In this document: piece by piece, positions 10,879 through 20,052 of the stretch | How positions within the stretch are numbered: the first letter of the stretch is position 1 | How the letters are laid out: each line of letters starts with the position of its first letter | Source of the DNA: VRUE01 sp963725085 | GTDB lineage: Bacteria > Actinomycetota > Thermoleophilia > Solirubrobacterales > 70-9 | Assembly (NCBI GenBank): GCA_963725085.1 | Contig: CAVRXM010000001.1 | Coordinates: 62,001-126,000, forward strand | Direction: 5' to 3' | DNA: 64,000 bases | Notes under the pieces: generated by a model | Database searches by the model: none | Told to the model about the DNA's origin: nothing | The model's input: the letters and a program-made list of their open reading frames with translations, nothing else | Made by a program: the position numbers and the translations under genes

Positions 10879-13091
10879 TTTCCGCTCCTCCCGCAGGCCG
10901 CTGCCTGTCTATCCAGCCGCCGTGCGGTCTTCGCGACCTTCGCCGCTCGCCGGCGAAGGGCCCTTGCACTCTTGCTGTTCGTCGCCTTGACCGCCTTCTT
11001 GCGCAGCCCCTTGGCTTCGCGTTCTCTGCGCCTTGCGTCGTCGGTCAGCTTGCTGCAGTCGGGCCCAGGAGTCGGCCCCACGGATGGCGGGGGCGGCGAC
11101 GGGCTTGGACCCGGTGGCGGCACTGGGGTTGGCAGCGCCGGAGTCGTAAGAGTCTGATCCTGTCCGTGTGTCGTACCTCCGAAGTTCGCCGCAACCGCCC
11201 TGAAGTGATAGGTCGTGCCGGGCGACAGGCCACTGAGTTCCGAGCCGACAAGATGGTCGCTTTCATCCTCGCCGATCGATTGGCTGACGGGGGTGGTGAG
11301 CCCGTATGCGGTGCCGGTCCCGTAGTCGAACGAGTAGACGGTCGGACCATTCCCCGGATTGATCGCTGCCGTCAGCATCGCTGTGGTTGAGGTCTCTTCC
11401 GAGACGGAGACTTCGCTCACCTGCGGCGGGAAGGGAGGCGCGCTGTGGAATTCCCGGTCCGGACCATAGGTGGTCCCAGACGCGTTGCTGACGACAAGCC
11501 GATAGTGATATGCGGGCGATTCGGGCAGGTACACGTTCAACCCCGTGATCGGCGCCGAAACGCTCGCGTGCCCAGTCGGCAAGCCCGCGGAGATACCCGG
11601 AGGGGCAGCGGTCTGATTCCCGTAGGTTTCGTCCACGCCCCATTCGAAGAGGTAGCTCGCGGATTCCCCGTTTCCGCTGAAGGAGCCGTTCAGGGTCGCA
11701 CTCGTCTGAGTCACTCCCGTCGGCACCTCGGTGCTGACGTCGGCGACGTTGTGCGTCGTGAACGTGCCGTCGACGTCCCTTGTGGTGCCATTTGCGTTGG
11801 TCGCAGTCAACCTGTAGTGATAGGTTGTCTCCTTTTCGAGCCCTGCGATGCTGGCGCTGATGTGCTGTGGGCCGCTGTACGGAGTCCCTCCCGCGTCGGG
11901 CGAACAGGTCTGTTCATTGCCGTATTGGGTAGTCGTCCCGTACTGCAGCACGCATCCGGTGACGTTGCCGGCCCCAGCGGTGCCGATGTCGGCGGCCACG
12001 GTGGCGCTTGTGGGACCTGTGGACGCCACGACATTCGTGATGTCGGGCGTGATGGCCGTCTTGTAGATCTTTACTTCGTTCTTGGTTTCTCCACCAGCGC
12101 TCAGGACCGAGACGTAAGCGGTTCCGGTTGTGCTGTCGAGTGCGACACTCGGGGATTCTTCGAAGTCACCGACGCCGAAGACTTCCCGGAGTTGCCCGCC
12201 CGAGTCGAATCGGGCGATGGAGTTGTTGCGGTCCGAGTATGCGTCGTCGGTGGAAGTGTCGATCGAGACATAGGTGCTTCCGGTATCGATAGTTCTCGAG
12301 GGCGGTTCTTCCAAATCGAATACCGTCGAGGCGTACTTGAGCAGGTTCCCGGAACTGGTTACATACGAGTTGTTGACGTAGATCGAGTTTTCGGAGTCAA
12401 CCGCGAGCTTGCACGTTTCCGACGGTATTCCGACCATCGTCCCTGCGACAGACCACTGCTGCTCGGGATTTGCGCCGGCAAGCCACTGCCCTGGGTGGTA
12501 CTTGTCGATGTACGGACCCTGGAGAAGAGCGTTGGGATGTGACATGAAGACGTCTCCGGTCGTGTTCGTTGCCGCTCCGCAGAACGGGCCGTCGTTGCCG
12601 GAGACGGATGAGTTCGTGATGTGGGCAACGAAGGAGCCGGACGGAAGGAAGACCAGGGCGCTGCTGCCAAGACCGAAGCCGCTTCTTCCCACGTAGATGA
12701 CGCCGTTGTTGATGCCGCCGGAGTTGTCGACGGCAATCTGTCTCGGCTGAGCAAACGGTTCCGAGAAATTGATCGTGTTGGAGCCGAGGCCGGAGAAGTT
12801 CGACGGGTTCCCGTCGGCGTCGTATTTTGTGACGCGCCCAGGGGATTCGCTGACCACATAAACGCTGCCGGTCGACTCGTCGACCGCGATGGTTCGCGGG
12901 CTAACCGGTGAGAAGACCCCAGGGGCGGATTCGTATTTCGTTTCGAAGCTCGAGTCGAGCACGTGGGTGATGGTGGCGTGAGCCTGCTCCGCCGGGATCA
13001 GCAGGCACGCGGCCACAGCCAAGCAGGCCGCAACAAGGCCAGCCCTGCGTCCCGATACGAAGTCCGTCGCCGTCGCCGACGAAGTCCCCAC
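10875..13091 (-). CDS. Secreted NHL/Fn3 protein with Pro-rich linker and basic helical tail
   Basis: First gene of surface operon A, 738 residues and intact. The start is GTG 13091, preceded by AGGAGGAGAG. A signal peptide (AGLVAACLAVAACLLIPAEQAHA) leads into an NHL-type propeller (about 13000-12060; IAVDESTGSVYVV, IAVDNSGGINNGVIYVG), three Fn3-like modules (about 12030-11150, each with TYHYRL/TYHFRA), a proline-rich linker (PVPPPGPSPSPPPPSVGP) and a Lys/Arg-rich helical C-terminus (11050-10878). It lacks the TolB-like part of the longer neighbours. No LPXTG signal or C-terminal membrane anchor is visible, so retention on the wall may rely on the basic tail (inference). The leader from the predicted start site is about 165 nt. 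Confidence 0.85.
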   Translation of the reverse strand: MGTSSATATDFVSGRRAGLVAACLAVAACLLIPAEQAHATITHVLDSSFETKYESAPGVFSPVSPRTIAVDESTGSVYVVSESPGRVTKYDADGNPSNFSGLGSNTINFSEPFAQPRQIAVDNSGGINNGVIYVGRSGFGLGSSALVFLPSGSFVAHITNSSVSGNDGPFCGAATNTTGDVFMSHPNALLQGPYIDKYHPGQWLAGANPEQQWSVAGTMVGIPSETCKLAVDSENSIYVNNSYVTSSGNLLKYASTVFDLEEPPSRTIDTGSTYVSIDTSTDDAYSDRNNSIARFDSGGQLREVFGVGDFEESPSVALDSTTGTAYVSVLSAGGETKNEVKIYKTAITPDITNVVASTGPTSATVAADIGTAGAGNVTGCVLQYGTTTQYGNEQTCSPDAGGTPYSGPQHISASIAGLEKETTYHYRLTATNANGTTRDVDGTFTTHNVADVSTEVPTGVTQTSATLNGSFSGNGESASYLFEWGVDETYGNQTAAPPGISAGLPTGHASVSAPITGLNVYLPESPAYHYRLVVSNASGTTYGPDREFHSAPPFPPQVSEVSVSEETSTTAMLTAAINPGNGPTVYSFDYGTGTAYGLTTPVSQSIGEDESDHLVGSELSGLSPGTTYHFRAVAANFGGTTHGQDQTLTTPALPTPVPPPGPSPSPPPPSVGPTPGPDCSKLTDDARRREREAKGLRKKAVKATNSKSARALRRRAAKVAKTARRLDRQAAACGRSGK

Positions 13092-13227
13092 GTTTCTCTC
13101 CTCCTGCCGCCCCCCTTTTCGTTCCCGATCTTGCGATCGAGCCCCTAGCTGGGAGTCGGCGCTTCTCTCGGTGTCCGCCGCGAAGCGGACGGTTTATCTC
13201 TCTCCCGCCTTTCGGAACACGAACACC

Positions 13228-13241
13228 TTGTCAGTAGACAA
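13228..13241. promoter_or_regulatory. Inverted repeat TTGTC-AGTA-GACAA (candidate operator, downstream copy)
   Basis: A perfect 5+5 inverted repeat with a 4-base spacer, about 20 bases downstream of the predicted transcription start of surface operon A. It is followed by GCGCGTCTCCT, much like TCGTGTCTACCT after the second copy at 13287, so the two sites form a longer imperfect direct repeat 59 bases apart. Size and symmetry fit a dimeric repressor such as TetR; the identity of the binder is inferred. Confidence 0.6.
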
Positions 13242-13264
13242 GCGCGTCTCCTGAGGCGTTGCGT

Positions 13265-13293
13265 ATTAGAACAGAGGCGGACCAGTTTGTCAA
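13265..13293 (-). promoter_or_regulatory. Sigma-70-type promoter of surface operon A with GGTCCG spacer box
   Basis: Minus-strand -35 TTGACA (13293-13288), 17-base spacer, -10 TCTAAT (13270-13265); five of six -10 bases match the consensus. The spacer contains GGTCCG (13283-13278), then four bases, then TGT directly before the -10. The same arrangement occurs at 22800-22828, 23456-23485 and 42275-42303. Predicted start near 13258. Confidence 0.7.
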
Positions 13294-13300
13294 GAGACAA
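13287..13300. promoter_or_regulatory. Inverted repeat TTGTC-AAGA-GACAA overlapping the -35 box (candidate operator)
   Basis: A perfect 5+5 inverted repeat. Its left arm is part of the -35 hexamer of the surface-operon promoter, so binding would be expected to block RNA polymerase. It pairs with the copy at 13228-13241. The corresponding position of the 42.3-kb promoter has a shortened version lacking the right arm. Confidence 0.6.
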
Positions 13301-13389
13301 TCGTGTCTACCTCGGTTGCAAATCAGGAAGATGGCTTTAGAGTGCCGTATTGGGGCTGCATTGCGGGAGGCCCTAGGACATAGTTTGAG

Positions 13390-13404
13390 CCTACGACGTA
13401 CCAC
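13390..13404 (-). promoter_or_regulatory. 15-bp upstream element shared with 23586-23600
   Basis: On the minus strand it reads GTGGTACGTCGTAGG; the copy at 23600-23586 reads GTGGTACGTCGCAGG (14 of 15 bases). Both lie about 100 bases upstream of a -35 box of the GGTCCG promoter class (97 and 101 bases), which supports a regulatory rather than chance origin. The binder is unknown. Confidence 0.45.
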
Positions 13405-13427
13405 CAAAACGGAGACCGCGATCGGCG

Positions 13428-13457
13428 CTGAGCTACACCCGCATACCCGGCTATCGT
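13428..13457 (+). promoter_or_regulatory. Promoter of fused TetR gene (copy 1), probably leaderless
   Basis: -35-like CTGAGC (13428-13433), 18-base spacer, -10-like TATCGT (13452-13457). The ATG at 13466 is only 8 bases beyond the -10, so the transcript is likely leaderless or nearly so. The stretch GC(A/G)TACCCGGCTAT is shared with the second fused TetR gene at 42724-42736 at the same distance from the box, while flanking bases differ. Confidence 0.55.
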
Positions 13458-13465
13458 CCGCCCCG

Positions 13466-14774
13466 ATGACGCGGACGCCCTGGGGGGACGCCACCGAGCT
13501 TCGGGAGCGAATGCTGCGCCCTGGACGCGGCACTCCCCGCGAGGAGGCGGAGAAAAATCAACGCGAGCGCCTGTTCGCTGCGATGGTCGCGACCGTCGCC
13601 GACAAGGGCTATGAGGCGACCACCGTCGCCGACCTCGTCAACCTCTCCGGAGTCTCGCGCAGCGCCTTCTACCGCCATTTCGCCGACAAGGAGGAGTGCT
13701 TCCTGACCGCGGCCGAGGCGCTGATCGAACCGACCCTGGAAGTGATCAGGAGCGCCGAGGCCGACGCCGCCGGCGAGGAGCGGACCAGGAAGGCGCTCGA
13801 GGCCTTCCTCACCCTGATCGCGAGCCAGCCCGGCGCCTCGAAGATGTGCTTCGTCGAGGTCTACGCGGCCGGCCCGGCGGGGGTCCAGGTGGTCGAGAAG
13901 ACACTCGACGCCTTCGAGAGCTTCGTCACCGAACTGTTCGCCGAAATCCCCGGATCGCGAGGCGATGCCGCAGCAGATGATCCGGGCGATGATCGGCGGC
14001 CTCCAGAAGGTGATCCACAAGCGGCTCTACCGCGACGAAGAGGACCAGCTGATCGCGCTGGCGCCGCAGATCTGGAAATGGTGGCTCTCCTACCCCCCGC
14101 CCCCCGACGAGCTGCGCGCGCCGCGCCGGCGGTCGCAGAAGCCGCGTCCGTTCGAGGAGCGCCAGTCGGTCGCCAACCCCCCTGAGCGGGTGCTCCGCGC
14201 CCTCGCCGCGACGGTGGCGGAGAAGGGCTACCCGGCGACGACCGTCGCCGAGGTCGTCGACCGTGCCGCCACCTCGCAGCGCACCTTCTATGAGCACTTC
14301 GCCAACAAAGAAGAGGCGCTGATCGCGGCTCTCGACAGCGGCTCGGCGCAGATGCTGGGTACGACGCTGCCCGCCTTCCGCCGCGCCCCGGACTGGCAGA
14401 GCGCCGTCCACCAGGCCTTTGAGGCGATGTTCGCCTTCGGCGTCGAAGAGCCCGAGTACAGCCGTCTCGGCGCGGTCGAGATGTACGCCGCCGGGAAAAG
14501 GGCGCTTCAGACCCGGGACACGATCATGGAGGGGCTCGAGGCCCTGCTTGCCCCCGGCTACGAGCTGGCGCCGGAGGCGCCGCCGGTAGCGGCCGAGGCG
14601 ATTGGTGGAGCGATCTACGCCCTGGTCTACGACCAGGTCAAGGCGAAGGGCCCGGAGAGCCTTCCCGAGCTCGTCCCGATGGCGACCTACATGACGCTGG
14701 CCCCGTTCATCGGCGCCGAAGAGGCCTACGCGATGGCGACCGGAGCCGGCGAGAACGGCAAACGACCGGGCTAG
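13466..14774 (+). CDS. Fused double TetR-family regulator (two HTH domains), copy 1
   Basis: About 435 residues holding two complete TetR units. Unit 1 has the N-terminal extension RPGRGTPREEAEKNQRERL and an HTH region with VSRSAFYRHFADKEECFL; unit 2 begins after PPERVLRALAATVAEKGY and has the HTH SQRTFYEHFANKEEAL. Each is followed by an all-helical ligand/dimer domain. Usual TetR proteins have one unit of about 200 residues. There is one frame break near 13955; removing one base restores colinearity with the intact paralog at 42749-44044 (IPGSRG/MPQQM against IPGREG/MPPQM). The start at ATG 13466 matches the paralog's TPWGD N-terminus. The gene faces surface operon A across a region with two inverted repeats, so I infer that it regulates that operon and possibly itself. 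Ligand unknown. Confidence 0.85.
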
Positions 14775-16668
14775 CGTCGCGGGGCCAGCAGCAGCACCAG
14801 GCGGTGCTGGATCCCGGGTCCGGTCAGCTGGGTGCGAGCTCCCTTCCCGCCGCCTTCGCGAACGGCGGCCCGGCCCGCTCGCGTCAGCCTGATCGGCACC
14901 GGGCTCGTCCCCCCCGGGACGCTGAACGAAGTGCGCCCGATCTGCGCCCGCTTGCCGAAGCTGCGGCCATTGCGCTCGAGCTGGACCCTCGCGATCAGCC
15001 TCGCCACCCCGGTGCATCCCGCCGGGCTCGGACAGTGGACCATCAGGTAGGCGGTCCCGCGCCGGACCCTGACGTTGCGGCCGGCGTTCGGCAGGCGGTA
15101 GATCGTGATCGAGCCGGAGGCGCCGCGCGCATTGCCGAGGTTGTCGGCAGCGAGGATCGAGATCGGGTAGGTCCCGGGGCGGGCAAAGGTGTGGTCGACC
15201 CGACCCCCGTTCGCGCCGTCGCCTCCATCGCCGAAGCTCCATGCGATCGACGCGACCGGCGACCAGTTGTCGAAGGTCGTCGCGCCGAACGTGACCGGCT
15301 GCCGCACCGTCGCGGCCGCCGGTATGGAGAGCGACTGGAAGAGCGGGCCGGCGCCGTCGAATCCGGCCGCCTGGACGATCGTGTTTGCCCCGTTGTCCCG
15401 GCTCCAGACCGACGCTCCGTCGCCGGTCGCGCCAAGCGCGACCTGCGGTTCGCCCGCGCTCGAACCGAGCTCGGAGAGTTCGTCGATGCCGGTCCAGGCC
15501 CCGCCGGCGGGCTTGATCCGCCCCTCGATGACGGTCGGGCTGGCGGCCGAGCGCGCCCAGACCGCGGCCGCATTGCCGTTCGGGTCGATCGCCACCTGGG
15601 ACGAAACCACGGTCTGGGTCAGGCCCGGCTGGGTGAGGTTCTCGGCCGGCCGCCAGGGGCCGCCCGGCGGCCATCTCGGAGGACTGAATCGAGGTGTAGG
15701 GACCGGCCCCGCCCAAGGTCCAGAGGGCGATCGATCTGCCGGCCGCGGTGGCGACCTGCGGTTCGGTCGCGTCCTCGCCGGCGCCGGTGATTTCGACCGC
15801 TTGCCCCCACTGTCCTTGCCGGCGTCATCTGGGCCGATTCGACCGTCCCCATCCCTCCGACTGTGCGCGACCAGACCGCCACGGCGCCGCCGCCCGGATC
15901 GACCGCGACCTGGGGGCCATCGGCATCCCCGCCGGCTTCTGACAGATTCTTCGCGCTCCCCCATGCGCCTGCGGCCGGCCGGGACGCGGCCTGGGCGATC
16001 ATGTCGGTGCCTTCCAGCCGTTTCCAGACGGCGACCGTGTCGCCTCCCGGGTCGATCGCGAGCTGTGGTTCGCTCGCGTCCTCGCCCGCGGCGGAGAGGT
16101 CGACCGGTTCGGACCACGCCGAGCCGACCCCGGGCGCGAGCGCGGACGACTGGATGATGTCGTCGGAGCCGTCGAACCTGGACCAGACGGCGATCGCGCG
16201 ACCGGCGGAGTCGATCGCGACCTCCGGTTCGGTGGCGGTCTTTTCGGTGTCGGATATGTCGAGTGGGGACGACCAGCCGCCGCCGGCTGTCATCGAGGCG
16301 CCCTGAATCAGGAAATGAACCCCGTCTGACTTTCGTGACCACACGGCGACGGCATGGCCCGCAGGGTCGACGGCGATCTCCGGTTCGATTGCTTCGCGGC
16401 CCACCGCCGAAAGGTTCACCGGCGGCGCCCAGCCGCCGCCCGGCGGGCGCGAGGTCGCCTGGATGATCGTGTGCGACCCGTCCGAGCGGGCCCAGACGGC
16501 GACCGCCCCGCCGGCGCCGTCGACCGCCACCTGCGGTTCGGTCGCATCGCGGCCGAGGTCGGAGAGGTTCGCCGGGGCGAGCCAGGACGGCGCCGCCGCG
16601 GCCGGCGCCGCCGCGGCCAGGCAGGCCAGCGTCGCGAGCGCGATCGCCGTTGCCGCGCGGGCGGTCAA
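14771..16668 (-). CDS. Secreted repeat protein with C-terminal PKD domain
   Basis: About 630 residues. Signal peptide (ATLACLAAAAPAAAA), then about ten tandem repeats of roughly 48 residues with the core EPQVAVD..G.AVAVW.R..G..TIIQ, which resemble beta-propeller or sialidase-like Asp-box-style blades. A PKD-type domain follows (IAWSFGDGG, then VDHTFARPGTYPI, about 15270-15130), then a beta-rich domain with two cysteines (CPSPAGC). Frame breaks near 15800 and 15670 split it, and the repeats continue across both. The 3' end overlaps the convergent fused TetR gene by 4 bases. Probably an extracellular adhesin-like or glycan-binding protein; the substrate cannot be judged. Confidence 0.75.
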
Positions 16669-16683
16669 ACAGCTACCTCGCGC

Positions 16684-17495
16684 TCATCCGCCGGCTTTGA
16701 CCCGGCAGGAGCGGGTCAGCGTCGCCGACAGCTCACGCCCGTCCTCGAAGTCCATTTCCGCGAAGACGAACGGGAAGAAGGCCTGCTTGAGGTCGCCGGG
16801 AGCCTGGCACGGGGCGGACAGGTAGGTCCGGTGCTGGCCGTGGAAGGTGTAGTTGCGATGGAGACGGAGGCTGATCCTCTTGAGGAATCCCCAGCGGGTC
16901 AGCCCGGGAGGAGAAACACCGTGCAGCACGGTGCTGAACCGGCCCTTGGTGTGACGGATCGTGAAGACGATGACGTTCGCGTTGGGGGCCGGGTCTTCGC
17001 CGTAGACGTGGGCGAGGATCGTCTCGTGGCCGTGTTCGGAGCCGTTGAAGGCGAGGATCCGGCCGTGGGTCGGGGAGCGGGTCTGTTCGGGGAAGGTGCT
17101 GCGGGCGCGGTAGGCGCCGCTGCCGACCAGCGCGTCGCTGCACGGCTTCGAGCGCCTGCTGCCTCGACGCCGCGATCAGCTCGCCCTTCTTGCACCTCGG
17201 CAGGCCGCGCGTTTCGAGGTGGCCGTTGCGGTTGAGCGCGATCGTGATGCTGCGCAGCGACGGTGGGTCGTCCCCCTTCAGGGTCCTCACCTTGCCGTCG
17301 ATCCAGACGGTGATCGGCGCCAGTTCGTGCCGGGGCAGAGCCGCCGGCTCGATCCCGCCGTTGAAGGTGACGAAGAGGTTGCCCTTCGATGTCAGCTCGG
17401 CGCGGGCGAGCGTGGCCATGACCCCGGCCAGCGACCAGCCCGGCTCCGATCAGGGCGATCACCCTGGCCCTGCCCCTGTTCGAAAGACCTCTCAT
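16684..17495 (-). CDS. Secreted protein of unknown function, paralog of 23620-24438
   Basis: About 270 residues starting at ATG 17495 (MRGLSNRGR) with a hydrophobic export segment. Recognisable stretches: FVTFNGGIEPAALPRHE, ITVWIDGKV, GLPRCKKGEL, CSDALVGSGAYRA and a C-terminal Cys near SATLTRSCRVKAGG. The order (NGGIxPxxLPRxE; xxLPxC; ALE..C.D.LVG.G; LxAPC/NASCP; RSCR) matches the gene at 23620-24438. Frame breaks lie near 17425 and 17140. Four cysteines at conserved positions suggest disulfides. It lies 15 bases upstream of the PKD-repeat gene in the same direction, so they may be co-transcribed. I do not recognise the family. Confidence 0.65.
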
Positions 17496-17523
17496 CCCCC
17501 CGCTGGATGATAGTCGCGCCGGC

Positions 17524-18370
17524 TCAGATCCCGGCCGCCTCCGCGAGCAGGTCGACCTGCTCGACGTCGGAGCTGCAGGGGAAGAACGTCAGCTCGTCGC
17601 AGCCGGCCTTCTCGTAGGCCTCGATGTAGCTCTGAACGCCCTCGGAATCGGTCGCCGCCGCGCCGATGATCAACTCGGCGATGTCCTCGCCGAGCCAGGC
17701 GTAGTAGTGGCCGAGATCCCTGCGGGCGTTCTCCTCCGCGCTGCTCGCCGAGCGAGTAATAGGCGATCGCGAGGGCGGCCGGCTCGCCGTCGCGCCCGGC
17801 CTCGCTCCAGGCCTCCCGGACCCTGGGGGCCAGCTCGCCGAACTGCTCGGCGCCCGAGGCGCCCTGGATCCAGCCGTCGCCGAACCGCGCGACTCGCTCG
17901 AAGGCCCTCTCGACCTGGCCGCCGATGATCAGCCGGGGAGCGCCGCCCGCGGCCGGCCCGACCCCGCCGCCCCGCCATGCCTCGGTCAGCTCCGAGAGCA
18001 GCCGGTCGAATAGTCGGCCCCGCTCTCCGGTCTCCACGCCGCTCGCCTCGTAGTCGTCTTCGCGCGCGCCGAGCCCGACCCCCAGCGTCAGGCGGCCACC
18101 CGACAGCGCCTGTACGGACTGCGCCTGCTTCGCCAGCAGCGGCGCGTTGGTCCTCAGCGGACCGAGCAGGACCGCGGTGAGGAGCCCGATCCGCTCGGTC
18201 ACCGCGGCGGCGGCGGCGAGCGCGGTCAGCGGCTCGTAGCTCTCGTAGAGGATCCGGTCGAGGGTTCCGAGGCTGGAGAAGCCGCGGGCCTCGGCCCGCT
18301 TCGCCCACTCGACCATCTCGGCACCACCCGCGCCGGGGACCATGTTCGGTAGGCCGATGCCGATGTCCAT
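17524..18370 (-). CDS. LLM-class flavin/F420-dependent oxidoreductase
   Basis: Begins MDIGIGLPNMVPGAGG, typical of luciferase-like monooxygenase-fold oxidoreductases; the TIM-barrel signature GGRLTLGVGLGAREDDYEA and IIGGQVERAFERVARFGDGWI are clear. About 281 residues, near the usual length. A frame break near 17735 shifts the last 70 residues; after it the frame reads to a TGA at 17524 ending VEQVDLLAEAAGI. Neighbours on the other strand are a SnoaL-like protein and a PPOX-class protein, so a small redox or detoxification group is plausible. Whether the cofactor is FMN or F420 cannot be settled from sequence alone. Confidence 0.8.
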
Positions 18371-18424
18371 GCCCGGAGCCTAGCCAAGGCGCCAGCCCGG
18401 GCTCGGTCGGATAGATTGGCGCCG

Positions 18425-18860
18425 ATGGGCGAGGCGGACGGGATCGATGCTCTCACCGAGACGATCGGCCGCTACAACGACGCCTGGAACGCCCACGACG
18501 TCGACGCGATCGTGGCGATGCACGCGCCCGACATGGTCTTCGCCAACCACACCGCCGGGGAGTCGGCGAGCGGCGAGGAGGTCCGCGGCCACATCGCCTC
18601 GATCTTCGAGGCCTGGCCCGACCTGAGGTTCGAGACGCGACGGCTCTACGTCCGCGACGGCCTCGTGGTCCAGGAGTGGACCGCGACCGCGACCCACACC
18701 GAACCCGATGCGCCGCGGCGACATCGAGGCGGCGCCGACCGGAAACGCGGTCAGCTGGGACGGGATCGACTCGATCCCGTTCGAGGACGGCCTCGTCAAG
18801 CGCAAGGACGTCTACTCGGACTCCGTCTCGATCCTGCGCCAGGTCGGCCTGCTCGACTGA
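18425..18860 (+). CDS. SnoaL/NTF2-like small protein
   Basis: About 145 residues with the cone-fold pattern YNDAWNAHDVDAIVAMHAPDMVF, then a segment on VRGHIASIFEAWPDLRFE and VVQEWTATATH. Such proteins act as isomerases, cyclases or ligand-binding proteins; the activity is not predictable. One frame break near 18710; past it the frame reads EAAPTGNAVSWDGID..PFEDGLVKRKDVYSD, a normal end for the family. ATG 18425 is taken as the start; a TTG nine bases upstream is less likely. Starts 54 bases from the divergent oxidoreductase. Confidence 0.7.
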
Positions 18861-18930
18861 GCTCCGATTACCCCCTCCCGCCGCCGGGTAGCTCGTCCTC
18901 GAGAACATCGAGCTGACGACGGAGGCGATC

Positions 18931-19356
18931 ATGAGCACGACGAGCACCCAGGAGGCGACCGCGCCGATACCGGCCGAGGCGATGCATCTGCTCGAGGGAA
19001 GGACCTTCGCCCACGTGGCGACGTTGATGGCGGACGGGTCGCCGCAGGTGTCTCCGGTCTGGATCGACCACGAGGGGAGCACCGTCCTGATCAACACCGC
19101 AGAGGGAAGGTTGAAGCCGAAGAACCTGCGCCGCGACCCTCGGGTCGCGATTTCGATCACCGATCCCGAGGAACCGTACGAGCGGCTGCTGATCAGAGGC
19201 CGGGCGATCGAGATCACCGACGAGGGCGCCGACGAGCACATCGACGCCCTCGCCCGCCGCTACCAGGACGTCGACGAGTACCCGGGGCGCCAACCCGGCG
19301 AAGTGCGGCTGATCGTCCGGATCAGGCCCGAGCGGGTCGACCACAAGCCCGCCTGA
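18931..19356 (+). CDS. PPOX-class (probably F420-dependent) oxidoreductase
   Basis: 141 residues with a split-barrel flavin-binding fold: FAHVATLMADGSPQVSPVWID, VLINTAEGRLKPKNLRRDPRVAIS and a late YPGRQPGEVRLIVRIRPERV strand. The size and motifs match the pyridoxamine-5'-phosphate-oxidase-like group that commonly binds F420 in actinobacteria. It lies 70 bases downstream of the SnoaL-like gene and abuts the convergent TetR stop without a gap. The exact substrate is unknown. Confidence 0.8.
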   Translation: MSTTSTQEATAPIPAEAMHLLEGRTFAHVATLMADGSPQVSPVWIDHEGSTVLINTAEGRLKPKNLRRDPRVAISITDPEEPYERLLIRGRAIEITDEGADEHIDALARRYQDVDEYPGRQPGEVRLIVRIRPERVDHKPA

Positions 19357-19947
19357 TCAAGGCAGGGCCAGGACCCGCTCGGCCGCCCGCCGCGCGTGGT
19401 CGAAGACGCGGCGCTCACCGCTGAGGCGGTAGCGGGAGTTGGCCCCCATCACGAGGGCGTAGAGCTCGAATGCGACGCGGTCGGGCTCGTCGAGACCCGC
19501 CAGCCCCGCCTGGCGCTCCAGCTCTCCCAGCCAGGCGTCGATCGCGGCCGCGATCGCGTCGCGGACGGGGCCCGGGCGGTCGTCGTACTCGGCGGCGGTC
19601 GCGGCCCAGAAGCAGCCGCCCGAGTACGGCGAGGAGTCGAGGTGGTCGAGATAGGAATCGACCATCGCCCGCAAGCGCGGAGCCCCCTCGGGCGCCTCGG
19701 CGGCCGGCTCGATCACGGTGCGGCTGAATTCGAGCGCCGCGGCCCTGACCGTCGCCAGCTGCAACTCCTGCTTCGACCCGAAATGGGCGAATAGGCCGCT
19801 CTTGCTCATCCCCATCTCCGACGCGAGGCGGCCGATCGTGAGGCTCTCGAGGCCACCGGCAGAGGCCAGGTCGACGGCTCGCCCGAGGATCGCCGCCCGC
19901 GTCTCGGCGCCCCTGCCGGCATCGGGAGCGGCGGTCGTCGCTGTCAT
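19357..19947 (-). CDS. TetR/AcrR-family repressor
   Basis: 196 residues from ATG 19947, which has GGAGG eight bases upstream; the ATG at 19962 contains that SD sequence and lacks one of its own, so the inner start is preferred. The HTH region is clear (LTIGRLASEMGMSKSGLFAHFGSKQEL), and the C-terminal domain YSGGCFWAATAAEYDDRPGPVRD resembles regulators with a conserved GCF motif. It is divergent from a cupin gene, with a 16-bp perfect palindrome between them, so auto-repression and control of the cupin gene are likely. Confidence 0.85.
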   Translation of the reverse strand: MTATTAAPDAGRGAETRAAILGRAVDLASAGGLESLTIGRLASEMGMSKSGLFAHFGSKQELQLATVRAAALEFSRTVIEPAAEAPEGAPRLRAMVDSYLDHLDSSPYSGGCFWAATAAEYDDRPGPVRDAIAAAIDAWLGELERQAGLAGLDEPDRVAFELYALVMGANSRYRLSGERRVFDHARRAAERVLALP

Positions 19948-19984
19948 CGGGCCGGCCTCCATCGCAACCCCAGGCTACAGAAAA

Positions 19985-20000
19985 GCACGAACGTTCGTGC
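19985..20000. promoter_or_regulatory. 16-bp perfect palindrome GCACGAACGTTCGTGC, likely TetR operator
   Basis: Perfect two-fold symmetry over 16 bases, in the 105-base gap between the TetR start at 19947 and the cupin start at 20053. A -10-like TGTATAGG follows directly on the plus strand, so a bound dimer would cover the cupin promoter. TetR dimers typically bind palindromes of this size. Binding by the neighbouring regulator is inferred. Confidence 0.75.
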
Positions 20001-20052
20001 GATCTGTATAGGATGCCGCGGACGCGACCCACACCAGCGGAGGGAGAAAGCG

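Larger units (their letters stand above)
13092..13465. other. Divergent regulatory region between surface operon A and fused TetR gene
   Basis: This 374-base gene-free stretch separates GTG 13091 (minus) and ATG 13466 (plus). It holds a minus-strand promoter with the shared GGTCCG box (13265-13293), two inverted repeats of the form TTGTC-N4-GACAA, an upstream element at 13390-13404, and the plus-strand promoter of the regulator (13428-13457). It is less GC-rich than the surrounding genes. I find no small gene in it. Confidence 0.7.

Noticed and set aside
13926..15716. 596-aa open frame on the minus strand
   Set aside because: It spans two unrelated genes antisense to the fused TetR and out of frame with the PKD-repeat protein, with low-complexity Arg/Gly translation; an artefact of GC bias and a frame break.
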